Part shown: positions 17,471 to 25,111 of the stretch, piece after piece
Layout of the letters: each line of letters opens with the position of its first letter
How positions within the stretch are numbered: position 1 is the stretch's first letter
Assembly: GCF_008364765.1 (NCBI RefSeq)
Contig: NZ_VTUY01000009.1
Location: 118,623 to 182,622 of the forward strand
From: Bacillus sp. CH30_1T
GTDB lineage: Bacteria; Bacillota; Bacilli; Bacillales; Bacillaceae_B
DNA length: 64,000 nt
Reading direction: 5' to 3'
The notes under the pieces: model-generated
Databases searched by the model: none
Told to the model about the DNA's origin: nothing
Seen by the model: only the letters and a program-made list of their open reading frames with translations
Position numbers and translations under genes: made by a program

Positions 17471-18859
17471 TTGACGAATATCAAACCAGAAACCATGGTT
17501 GTTACAATAGAAGATTTGGATCAAAAAGGGTCAGGGCAGGCTGTGGTCTGGCGGGAGAATGAGCTCGGCAATCCGAAGAAGTTAAGGCTGACGATTCCTC
17601 AAACCCTACCTGGGGAAAGGGTGCAAGTGACGGTGGATCAGCCTGATCGCCGTAGACGAAAGGCAATGCCGGATGAAATCGTCGAAGCCCACTCTGAGAG
17701 AATCCCTGCACCTTGTCCGCACTTTGATCGCTGTGGTGGATGTGTATGGCAGCATTGGGATTATGACGGTCAGTTAAAGCAGAAGACGGATCATGTGAAG
17801 CATGCGTTGGAAGAGCAGGGCTTTAATCCTGACCTGGTACGGGATACGATGGGGATGGATAATCCGTGGCGTTACCGCAATAAGATGGAATTTACGTTTT
17901 CTCCTGAAGGTGCCCTTGGACTGCATGAGCAAGGGAATTTCCGTAAGGTCATTTCCCTTGAAACCTGCTTGATCGCAAGTGAAGAAATGGTGGAAGCGAC
18001 AATGGAAGTCGCCGATTGGGTGAGGGATCATGGATTAAAAGGGTATAACAAGGACGAGCACGAAGGGTTACTTCGTCATTTAATGGTTCGTCAATCGTTT
18101 GTAACGGGTGAACTGATGCTTGGTCTGTTTGGGACTGAGGCGCCTGAAAATCATCAGGAAGCAGTGGACGACTTAGTTGCCCGCGTAGGTGAAAAATTTC
18201 CTCAGGTCAAAAGCTTATTGTGGCTTGAAAATACGGCATGGGCAGATCGGACGCAAGCAGAAGAAATTCATCTTTTAGCTGGTCGTGACTTTATTTATGA
18301 TGAAATGGATGGATACCGTTTCCGTCTTTGGTTTGATACGTTCTTCCAGACGAATCCTACACAAGCTCAAAAGCTCGTTGACTTAGCGATTGAAATGGGA
18401 CAACCGAAGAAAACAGAAAAAATGATCGATCTCTTCTGTGGAGTGGGGACGTTTTCTCTTCCATTCGCAAGCAGAGTCGGAGAACTTGCCGGCATTGAAA
18501 TCGTGGAAAGTTCGATTGAGTCGGCTAAACGTAATGCGGAAGATAATGGTATCTCAAACACGACATTCCTTGCCAAGGATGCTCGAAAAGGAATTGACCA
18601 AATGCTGGAGAGCTTCGGTCATCCACAGTTATTGATGCTAGATCCTCCACGCTCTGGTGCAGGCGGGAAAGTCATGAGACGTATCGGACGTGCCAAGCCG
18701 GAACGTATTGTATACGTATCATGCAATCCGGATACATTCGCGACGGATATCAAGGAGCTTGAACCATTCGGATACACTCTGGATGGTGTTCAACCTGTTG
18801 ACTTATTCCCTCAAACGGTGCACGTTGAGTGTGTAGCGACCTTGACATTAAATAAATAA
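17471..18859 (+). CDS. RNA (uracil-5-)-methyltransferase, TrmA/RlmCD family
   Basis: A 462-residue SAM-dependent enzyme predicted to methylate uracil C5 in rRNA or tRNA. An N-terminal TRAM-like domain is followed by the Fe-S motif C-P-H-F-D-R-C-G-G-C with a fourth Cys in E-T-C-L-I. The Rossmann domain has D-L-F-C-G-V-G-T-F-S, L-D-P-P-R-S-G-A-G-G and the catalytic Cys in Y-V-S-C-N-P-D-T. The start is a TTG eight bases after AGGAGG. B. subtilis has the related YefA (RlmCD) and YfjO, but this sequence differs enough in its N-terminus that the exact orthologue is left open. Confidence 0.9.
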   Translation: MTNIKPETMVVTIEDLDQKGSGQAVVWRENELGNPKKLRLTIPQTLPGERVQVTVDQPDRRRRKAMPDEIVEAHSERIPAPCPHFDRCGGCVWQHWDYDGQLKQKTDHVKHALEEQGFNPDLVRDTMGMDNPWRYRNKMEFTFSPEGALGLHEQGNFRKVISLETCLIASEEMVEATMEVADWVRDHGLKGYNKDEHEGLLRHLMVRQSFVTGELMLGLFGTEAPENHQEAVDDLVARVGEKFPQVKSLLWLENTAWADRTQAEEIHLLAGRDFIYDEMDGYRFRLWFDTFFQTNPTQAQKLVDLAIEMGQPKKTEKMIDLFCGVGTFSLPFASRVGELAGIEIVESSIESAKRNAEDNGISNTTFLAKDARKGIDQMLESFGHPQLLMLDPPRSGAGGKVMRRIGRAKPERIVYVSCNPDTFATDIKELEPFGYTLDGVQPVDLFPQTVHVECVATLTLNK

Positions 18860-18898
18860 TAGGGACGGAGCGAACAACAAGTTTCTTGTCCCACTTCT

Positions 18899-18935
18899 AA
18901 AGGTGTCTGACCCTCACAAGGGCAGGCACCTTTTG
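18899..18935 (+). terminator. Terminator after the RNA methyltransferase gene
   Basis: AAAGGTGTCTGACCCT pairs with AGGGCAGGCACCTTTT around CACA. Another member of the GGTGYCTG terminator family. Confidence 0.8.
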
Positions 18936-19041
18936 TATTATTGGTGTACAATCCACATCATGTGTAAACTATAGTAGAGAGAATGTGACAATGAAGAATA
19001 TCTATGATGAAAATAAGTCAAATTCAAAAGAAGGAGATACT

Positions 19042-20499
19042 ATGACAAAGAGAAACGAAGGATGGAACATAGAAAATAGCTATACACACTTGCCCGAATC
19101 TTTTTTTACTAGGCAAGATCCGACTCCAGTCAGTGATCCGACGCTGATCGTTCTGAATGATTCGGTCGCAACAACGCTCGGACTCAACGTCAAAGAATTG
19201 CTTGGAGAAAAGGGAGAAGCGTTGTTTTCCGGGAATGAAATACCAGAAGACGCTCAGCCTCTTGCTCAGAGCTATGCCGGGCATCAGTTTGGATATTTTA
19301 ATATGCTGGGAGATGGTCGTGCGGTCCTGATCGGTGAACAGATCACCCCATCAGGTGAGCGTTTTGATATCCAGCTCAAAGGTGGAGGGAGAACCCCTTA
19401 TTCCCGAGGTGGGGACGGTCGCGCAGGACTTGGACCGATGCTCAGGGAGCACATCATCAGTGAAGCCATGCATGGACTTGGGATTCCGACTACCCGAAGC
19501 TTGGCAGTGGTGACAACCGGTGAGACGATTTACCGGGAAACAGAACAGCAGGGTGCGATCCTGACCCGAGTAGCGGCAAGTCATCTTCGCGTCGGTACTT
19601 TTCAGTTTGCTTCCAAATTTGGAACTGTAGAAGATCTCCGCGCACTGGCTGATTATGCGGTGGAGCGTCACTACCCGGAAGGTATGAATGAACCGAACCG
19701 TTATCTATACCTGCTAGAAGAAGTCATCAAGCGCCAGGCTGCACTCATTGCCAAGTGGCAAATGGTCGGGTTCATTCATGGTGTGATGAACACAGACAAC
19801 ATGACGATCAGCGGAGAAACCATTGATTATGGACCATGCGCTTTTATGGATACGTATGACCCGGCAACGGTATTCAGCTCCATTGATACCGGAGGGCGTT
19901 ATGCCTATGGAAATCAGCCTCAAATTGCCGGTTGGAATCTTGCCCGATTTGCTGAAAGTCTTTTGCCGATTCTTCACAATGAACAGGAAGATTCACTGAA
20001 GCTTGCTCAGGATGCTGTGATGGAATTTCCTAAACTGTATGAAGCTCACTGGCTCGAAGGAATTAGAGGGAAACTCGGTATTTTCAACGAGGAAGAAGGG
20101 GACGAATCCCTTGCAAAAGACCTTCTGGGTTTATTGAAAGAGAATAGAGCCGACTATACAAATACATTCCGTTCATTAACAAATGAAGAAGAAATCGATC
20201 TGTTAAAAAATCCGGAATTTATTCAATGGAAAGAACGCTGGGAAGGAAGACTTAACAGGCAAGAAGAATCGAAGGAAGCAACTCATCAGTTAATGCGAAA
20301 GCACAATCCAGCTGTGATTCCCCGGAATCACCGTGTGGAGGAAGCGTTGGAAGCTGCGGTGGAAAGTGGTGATTACATGGTTATGGAGCGTTTGCTTGGG
20401 GTTCTTAAAAATCCATATCAGTACACAAAAGAACAGTGCGAGTACACGACACTGCCTGAACCATCTGCTCGTGCTTACAGAACGTATTGCGGTACATGA
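19042..20499 (+). CDS. selO: Protein adenylyltransferase SelO (YdiU family)
   Basis: A 485-residue pseudokinase-fold enzyme; the family transfers AMP from ATP to Ser, Thr or Tyr of target proteins and is linked to redox stress. Motifs seen: [10 protein letters not shown], the nucleotide loop [17 protein letters not shown], the arginine-rich [12 protein letters not shown], and the metal-binding N-T-D-N-M with D-Y-G-P-C-A-F-M-D. The C-terminus has an ordinary Cys (Y-C-G-T) rather than a selenocysteine. The start is the ATG at 19042 after AAGGAGAT; the frame from 18985 has no site. Confidence 0.93.
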   Translation: MTKRNEGWNIENSYTHLPESFFTRQDPTPVSDPTLIVLNDSVATTLGLNVKELLGEKGEALFSGNEIPEDAQPLAQSYAGHQFGYFNMLGDGRAVLIGEQITPSGERFDIQLKGGGRTPYSRGGDGRAGLGPMLREHIISEAMHGLGIPTTRSLAVVTTGETIYRETEQQGAILTRVAASHLRVGTFQFASKFGTVEDLRALADYAVERHYPEGMNEPNRYLYLLEEVIKRQAALIAKWQMVGFIHGVMNTDNMTISGETIDYGPCAFMDTYDPATVFSSIDTGGRYAYGNQPQIAGWNLARFAESLLPILHNEQEDSLKLAQDAVMEFPKLYEAHWLEGIRGKLGIFNEEEGDESLAKDLLGLLKENRADYTNTFRSLTNEEEIDLLKNPEFIQWKERWEGRLNRQEESKEATHQLMRKHNPAVIPRNHRVEEALEAAVESGDYMVMERLLGVLKNPYQYTKEQCEYTTLPEPSARAYRTYCGT

Positions 20500-20512
20500 A
20501 GAATGAACTAAT

Positions 20513-20547
20513 TGCAGGAAGCCCAAAAGGTTTCCTGCATTATTTTT
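20513..20547 (+). terminator. Terminator after selO
   Basis: TGCAGGAA pairs with TTCCTGCA, followed by TTATTTTT. Confidence 0.75.
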
Positions 20548-20629
20548 GAGTGTAAGAGGACTTTCTCACTGATAAGTCGAAACTATTCAAAGATAGATGA
20601 AAAAAAATGGAGATAAAGGAGTTTTTCTA

Positions 20630-21202
20630 TTGAACCAAGCATTGCTCGTGATTGATGCCCAGCAGGAATTAATCGAAGGAAATGAAGGGGAACAAGCCGT
20701 ATTTCAAAAAGAAAGGCTGATTGAAAACATTAATCGGGTCATCCAAAAGGCAACCGAAGCGGGTGCTCATCTCGTCTTTATACGGGATAAGGATGTCGGT
20801 GGCGGGGAAGGTGATGGATTTCAGGTTCACAAGGATATCCAAGTTCCCGACAATGCCGCTGTGTATGATAAATTAGCAACCAATTCGTTTTATAGTACGC
20901 CATTACTAAGCTTTTTAAAAGACAAAAAGGTCGAACATGTCGTAATCATGGGATGCCAAACGGAATATTGTATCGACACCGCTGTTCGGTATGCAACGGT
21001 TAATGGATTGGACGTAACCTTGGTAGCAGATGGTCACTCGACGAAGGATTCATCCGTGTTAAAGGCTGAACAAATTATCCAGCACCACAACAAGGCTTTA
21101 AATGGTCATTATAACGTGGATCATTTCTCCGACGTCAGACAATCTGATGAAGAGTTGTTTCAGCCGAAGCATGATTTTTATCGGGAGAAATACGGAATGT
21201 AG
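20630..21202 (+). CDS. Isochorismatase-family cysteine hydrolase
   Basis: A 190-residue cytoplasmic hydrolase. The triad is visible: Asp in V-I-D-A-Q-Q-E, Lys in Y-D-K-L-A-T-N-S-F, and nucleophile Cys in M-G-C-Q-T-E-Y-C-I-D-T-A, with the second Cys the more likely nucleophile by alignment to the family. Members hydrolyse amides such as nicotinamide or N-carbamoylsarcosine; the substrate here is unknown. The TTG at 20630 lies eight bases after AAAGGAG; the ATG at 20597 has no site. It is monocistronic, with thiM next downstream behind its own control region. Confidence 0.88.
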   Translation: MNQALLVIDAQQELIEGNEGEQAVFQKERLIENINRVIQKATEAGAHLVFIRDKDVGGGEGDGFQVHKDIQVPDNAAVYDKLATNSFYSTPLLSFLKDKKVEHVVIMGCQTEYCIDTAVRYATVNGLDVTLVADGHSTKDSSVLKAEQIIQHHNKALNGHYNVDHFSDVRQSDEELFQPKHDFYREKYGM

Positions 21203-21213
21203 AATAAGAGAAT

Positions 21214-21256
21214 CCCATTTTGTCTGGCAGAAAGCAGATGGAATGGGCTTTTTTTG
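21214..21256 (+). terminator. Terminator after the hydrolase gene
   Basis: CCCATTTTGTCTG pairs imperfectly with CAGATGGAATGGG, followed by T7. Confidence 0.75.
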
Positions 21257-21292
21257 TTCTCGAATTGAAGTGTTTTCTCATTTGGATTCAAT

Positions 21293-21322
21293 CCTGATAT
21301 GCTATAGTAGTAGCATATCAGG
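21293..21322 (+). promoter_or_regulatory. Perfect 12-bp inverted repeat before thiM
   Basis: CCTGATATGCTA and TAGCATATCAGG are perfect arms around TAGTAG. The repeat covers a TATAGT -10 candidate (21303-21308), so it is a good repressor-operator candidate. No TPP riboswitch is present in this leader. Confidence 0.55.
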
Positions 21323-21369
21323 GGCAGGTCCCGTCTTTCTTTCATAATGACAAAGGAGGAACAATTAGA

Positions 21370-22158
21370 ATGTATGATTTAGTTCAGAAAGTACGAGAAG
21401 AAAATCCATTAGTACATAATATAACGAACGTAGTGGTCACGAATTTTACGGCCAATGGTTTGCTTGCTATCGGGTCATCCCCGGTGATGGCCTATGCGAA
21501 AGAAGAAGTAGGGGATATGGCGAAGTTAGCAGGGGCCCTTGTCCTTAACATTGGAACCTTATCGACAGACATCATCGATAGCATGATCATCGCTGGAAAA
21601 GCGGCAAATGAAAAAGGGGTACCTGTTATTTTGGATCCGGTTGGAGCAGGGGCAACTTTATTCCGCACCGAGATGGCAAGGAAAATCCTAAATAAAATAA
21701 ACGTCTCCATCTTAAGAGGGAATGCAGCTGAAGTGGCTCATGTTGCAGGAGAACAATGGTCAATCAAAGGTGTAGACGTCGGCTCGGATGGAGGAGACAC
21801 GGTGGAATTAGCCCAAAAGGTGGCGGCGCAATTGGATTGTACCGTTGTCATAACCGGGAAAATCGATATCATCTCAAACCGGCAAGGAACCTATTCAGTG
21901 GCGAATGGTCATCCGATCTTAACGAAGGTCACCGGGACCGGCTGTTTATTATCATCGGTCATCGGTGCGTTTGCAGCCGTTGAGAAAGATCCATTAAAAG
22001 CTGCTGTAACGGCAGTTGCTGCTTATGGAATAGCAGCAGAAAAAGCAGCTGGTGTCACTTCGGAAAAGGGTCCGGGAAGTTTTCAAATTGAATTCATCGA
22101 TCAACTTTCCTCCATTCGTGAAGAAGATGCTGCACTTGCAAAAGTAGAGAGAATCTAA
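21370..22158 (+). CDS. thiM: Hydroxyethylthiazole kinase
   Basis: A 262-residue ribokinase-fold enzyme that phosphorylates the thiazole moiety for thiamine salvage. Motifs: [19 protein letters not shown] near the start, [16 protein letters not shown], and the ATP/anion-hole G-T-G-C-L-L with the catalytic Cys of the family. AAAGGAGG precedes the ATG. It is the first gene of thiM-thiD-thiE. Confidence 0.95.
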   Translation: MYDLVQKVREENPLVHNITNVVVTNFTANGLLAIGSSPVMAYAKEEVGDMAKLAGALVLNIGTLSTDIIDSMIIAGKAANEKGVPVILDPVGAGATLFRTEMARKILNKINVSILRGNAAEVAHVAGEQWSIKGVDVGSDGGDTVELAQKVAAQLDCTVVITGKIDIISNRQGTYSVANGHPILTKVTGTGCLLSSVIGAFAAVEKDPLKAAVTAVAAYGIAAEKAAGVTSEKGPGSFQIEFIDQLSSIREEDAALAKVERI

Positions 22159-22178
22159 AGAGGAAAGGTGTTAGTATC

Positions 22179-22991
22179 ATGACTGTATATAAGGCATTGA
22201 CGATAGCAGGTTCAGATAGTGGAGGAGGAGCCGGTATTCAGGCAGATATAAAAACATTCCAGGAGCTTGGTTCCTATGGGATGTCGGTCATCGCTGCCGT
22301 AACCGCTCAAAACACATTAGGCGTTCAAGGCGTGTATCCAGTTTCCATGGAAGGAATCGTTCAGCAATTGGATGCGATTGGCGAAGACCTTGTACCCCAT
22401 GCGTCAAAAACGGGCATGCTGCATACCGGTGAAGTCATTGAGGCGGTAAGTGAACGAATCCATCATTATGGCTGGAAGAATCTTGTGGTGGATCCTGTCA
22501 TGATCGCAAAAGGCGGAGCCAAACTTTTACAAGATGAAGCTATTCGCGCATTAAAGGAACAATTAATACCGCTTTCTGCTGTCATTACTCCTAATTTACC
22601 TGAAGCAGAAGTAATCACCGGGATAAAGATTGAAACACTGGACGATCGAAAAGATGCCTCTAAGATGCTGATTGAAATGGGTGCCAAATCAGTCGTCATA
22701 AAAGGTGGACATGCCGATGGCGAGCAGGTGATCGACCTCTTTTATGATGGTACTACGTTCGAGGAAATGATCTCACCGAGAATCGAGACATCTCATACCC
22801 ATGGTACAGGATGCACCTTCTCGGCTGCGATTACTGCTCAATTGGCTAAAGGAATGGACATCAAGGAAGCGGTCAAGACGGCTAAAACGTTTATCCGGGC
22901 AGCCATTGAAAACCCGCTTGGTATTGGGAATGGTCATGGTCCGACGAATCATTGGGCTTATAATAAGAAGACATTAGGTGAAAGTAAATGA
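22179..22991 (+). CDS. thiD: Hydroxymethylpyrimidine/phosphomethylpyrimidine kinase
   Basis: A 270-residue enzyme making HMP-PP, the pyrimidine half of thiamine. Motifs: T-I-A-G-S-D-S-G-G-G-A-G-I-Q-A-D near the start, V-D-P-V-M-I-A-K-G-G, T-P-N-L-P-E-A-E, and H-T-H-G-T-G-C-T-F-S-A-A with catalytic Cys. GAGGAAAGGTG precedes the ATG. It overlaps thiE by four bases. The position in a salvage operon distinguishes it from the pyridoxal kinase paralogues common in Bacillus. Confidence 0.93.
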   Translation: MTVYKALTIAGSDSGGGAGIQADIKTFQELGSYGMSVIAAVTAQNTLGVQGVYPVSMEGIVQQLDAIGEDLVPHASKTGMLHTGEVIEAVSERIHHYGWKNLVVDPVMIAKGGAKLLQDEAIRALKEQLIPLSAVITPNLPEAEVITGIKIETLDDRKDASKMLIEMGAKSVVIKGGHADGEQVIDLFYDGTTFEEMISPRIETSHTHGTGCTFSAAITAQLAKGMDIKEAVKTAKTFIRAAIENPLGIGNGHGPTNHWAYNKKTLGESK

Positions 22992-23644
22992 TGGATAAAC
23001 GAGAACGATTAGAGGATTTTCTTACTCTTTACTTTATTATGGGTAGTACAAACTGCCTGAAAGATCCGGTCTATGTGTTAGAACAAGCAATAGAAGGTGG
23101 GATAACTCTTTTTCAATTCCGGGAAAAAGGCTTGGGTGCCTTAGAAGGACAGGAAAAGTTGAAACTTGCAGAAAAACTGCAGAAGGTATGTAAGGACGCC
23201 GGGATCCCTTTTATCATAAATGACGATGTGGAATTGGCTATAGCCATTGAGGCTGATGGGGTTCATATCGGTCAGGAAGATGAAAGGGCAAGTATCGTCC
23301 GGGAAAAAATCGGTCACAAATGGCTAGGGGTTTCCACTCATACACTTGCCGAAGCCCAGCAAGCGATTGCCGATGGGGCGGATTACTTAGGACTTGGTCC
23401 CATCTATCCCACCCTTTCAAAAGACGACACAGTCAAAATTCATGGATTGGACATCATCAAAAGCTTTCGAATAAACGATATTCCTATCCCGATTGTGGGG
23501 ATTGGAGGCATAAGCTCAATGAATGCCAAAGAAGTCATCGATGCTGGTGCGGACGGAATATCGGTGATCTCAGCCATATCAGGTGCCGAAAACATCACAG
23601 AAGCGGCGAGAGAATTGAAGAGAGCCGTTCGTCCCGCCCGATAA
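22988..23644 (+). CDS. thiE: Thiamine phosphate synthase
   Basis: A 218-residue TIM-barrel enzyme that joins HMP-PP and thiazole phosphate to thiamine phosphate, completing salvage with ThiM and ThiD. Motifs: F-Q-F-R-E-K-G, P-F-I-I-N-D-D-V-E-L-A, D-G-V-H-I-G-Q-E-D, L-G-V-S-T-H-T, G-L-G-P-I-Y-P-T and V-G-I-G-G-I. The ATGATGG start overlaps the thiD stop, so translation is coupled. Confidence 0.94.
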   Translation: MMDKRERLEDFLTLYFIMGSTNCLKDPVYVLEQAIEGGITLFQFREKGLGALEGQEKLKLAEKLQKVCKDAGIPFIINDDVELAIAIEADGVHIGQEDERASIVREKIGHKWLGVSTHTLAEAQQAIADGADYLGLGPIYPTLSKDDTVKIHGLDIIKSFRINDIPIPIVGIGGISSMNAKEVIDAGADGISVISAISGAENITEAARELKRAVRPAR

Positions 23645-23656
23645 ATATGAAACCAG

Positions 23657-23706
23657 GCCTGCCCCAACGCGTTAGCTCAATTAACGTGTTGGGGCAGGCA
23701 TTATTT
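23657..23706 (+). terminator. Terminator of the thiMDE operon
   Basis: GCCTGCCCCAACGCGTTA pairs with TAACGTGTTGGGGCAGGC (one wobble), an 18-bp stem, followed by ATTATTT. Confidence 0.8.
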
Positions 23707-23762
23707 GACATTCAAAAAAATACCAACTAAAATATGAATAGATTCATAAATGAACGTGTTCA
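23705..23762 (+). promoter_or_regulatory. Promoter and paired operator of the TetR-ABC operon
   Basis: TTGACA (23705-23710) and TAAAAT (23728-23733) are spaced 17 bp. Two palindromes follow at once: TATGAATAGATTCATA (23733-23748) and TGAACGTGTTCA (23751-23762), centres 16 bp apart, sharing the form TGAA-N4-TTCA. They would let the TetR protein encoded next repress its own operon. Confidence 0.7.
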
Positions 23763-23783
23763 CATTTTGGGAGGAACAACAAT

Positions 23784-24407
23784 ATGGCAGGATTACGAGA
23801 AGATAAAAAACGGCAAACACAGCAGAACATTATGGAAGCGGCGAAACATATTTTTTCTGAGAAGGGATACCAACAGGCATCGATGGCTGAAATTGCAAAG
23901 GATGCCGGGGTAGGAACCGGGACCATTTATAATTATTTTCCTTCTAAGGGATCATTGCTGATCCGCATTTTTACAGAAGAAGCCGAGGAGATGAAGGGGG
24001 CACTCGATGATCCATACGAGGATGAAGGTGATTTAGTACAGAGTGTGATTGGAGCCATGCATGGCTTCGCTGAGTTTTTCCAGCATTATCCGAAATCGTT
24101 TTGGCGTGAGTTATTTCATGTGATGACGGAGGAAGTGGAGGAAAGCATCCGCCTGAGGCAGGGGTTATTCGGAATTGATGAAGAGATGATGAATTGGGTC
24201 ATGTTTATGATCGAAAGCCATTCAGATTGTTTTCTCGTCAAGGTTGACCCACAGGAAGCGGCGTATGCCATCTTTAGTGCAGCCATGTCGGATACGATGT
24301 TTTACATGTATAACGAATCCATGAGTCACGAAGAGTACAAGGAACAGCTGGCGAGGCATATAGGATTTTTATTTGAAGGGAAAATAAAACCGGGAAAGAA
24401 GGAATGA
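23784..24407 (+). CDS. TetR/AcrR family regulator
   Basis: A 207-residue repressor. The N-terminal helix-turn-helix reads S-M-A-E-I-A-K-D-A-G-V-G-T-G-T-I-Y-N-Y-F-P-S-K-G. The remaining ~150 residues are the helical ligand-binding domain. GGGAGG precedes the ATG. It ends two bases before the ABC ATPase start, so it probably controls the transporter encoded in the same operon. The inducer is unknown. Confidence 0.92.
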   Translation: MAGLREDKKRQTQQNIMEAAKHIFSEKGYQQASMAEIAKDAGVGTGTIYNYFPSKGSLLIRIFTEEAEEMKGALDDPYEDEGDLVQSVIGAMHGFAEFFQHYPKSFWRELFHVMTEEVEESIRLRQGLFGIDEEMMNWVMFMIESHSDCFLVKVDPQEAAYAIFSAAMSDTMFYMYNESMSHEEYKEQLARHIGFLFEGKIKPGKKE

Positions 24408-24409
24408 AG

Positions 24410-25111
24410 ATGAGCATCTTGAGTATCAATGGAGTTCATAAAACCTATCAAAGCGGCCAAACGACCTTTCAAGCTCTGACGGATATTCACATACAAGTGG
24501 AGGAGGGGGAAATTGTCGTCATTCTCGGTCCTTCCGGTTCGGGGAAATCCACCTTGTTGAATGCCATTGGCGCCATTGATGGGATTGATTCCGGAAGTAT
24601 CAAAATCAATGAGAAGGATATCACCCAGTTGAATGATCGTCACCTCGTGGATTATAGACGGGAAGAAGTTGGATTTGTCTTTCAAATGTATAATCTGATC
24701 CCGAATTTAACGGTCTATGAAAATATCGAATTGACGGCGAATCTCACTCCAAAGGCATTGTCAATTCCAGAGGTGATTGATGCCGTTGGATTGTCGGGGA
24801 TGGAGGATCGCTTTCCGCGTGAATTAAGCGGAGGGCAGCAGCAGAGAGTATCGATCGCCCGTGCTGTCGTGAAAGCTCCGAAACTATTATTATGTGACGA
24901 ACCGACGGGAGCTTTGGATTCCGGCACATCGAAAGAAATTTTGCAGCTGATTGAGAAAGTGAATAAAGAGTTTAACACGACAGTCCTCATCATTACACAT
25001 AATCAAGCGATCAAAAGCATGGCGAACCGGGTCATCACACTTAAGGATGGGAAAATTGAATCCGACTTGGTCAATGAACATCAAACTTCTGCTGAAGGGG
25101 TGGAGTGGTGA
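24410..25111 (+). CDS. MacB/LolD-type ABC transporter ATPase
   Basis: A 233-residue ATPase: Walker A G-P-S-G-S-G-K-S-T, Q-loop F-V-F-Q-M-Y-N-L-I-P, signature E-L-S-G-G-Q-Q-Q-R-V, Walker B L-L-C-D-E-P-T-G-A-L-D, and H-loop I-T-H-N. The ATG at 24410 has AAGGA six bases upstream; the ATG at 24404 touches it. It pairs with the FtsX-type permease that overlaps its stop codon by one base. Such systems usually work as mechanotransmitters or exporters for antibiotics or lipoprotein-linked substrates. Confidence 0.92.
   Translation: MSILSINGVHKTYQSGQTTFQALTDIHIQVEEGEIVVILGPSGSGKSTLLNAIGAIDGIDSGSIKINEKDITQLNDRHLVDYRREEVGFVFQMYNLIPNLTVYENIELTANLTPKALSIPEVIDAVGLSGMEDRFPRELSGGQQQRVSIARAVVKAPKLLLCDEPTGALDSGTSKEILQLIEKVNKEFNTTVLIITHNQAIKSMANRVITLKDGKIESDLVNEHQTSAEGVEW

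Noticed and set aside
21203..21369. TPP riboswitch before thiM
   Set aside because: The conserved CTGAGA and ACCTGA-type blocks are absent; only an inverted repeat is seen.
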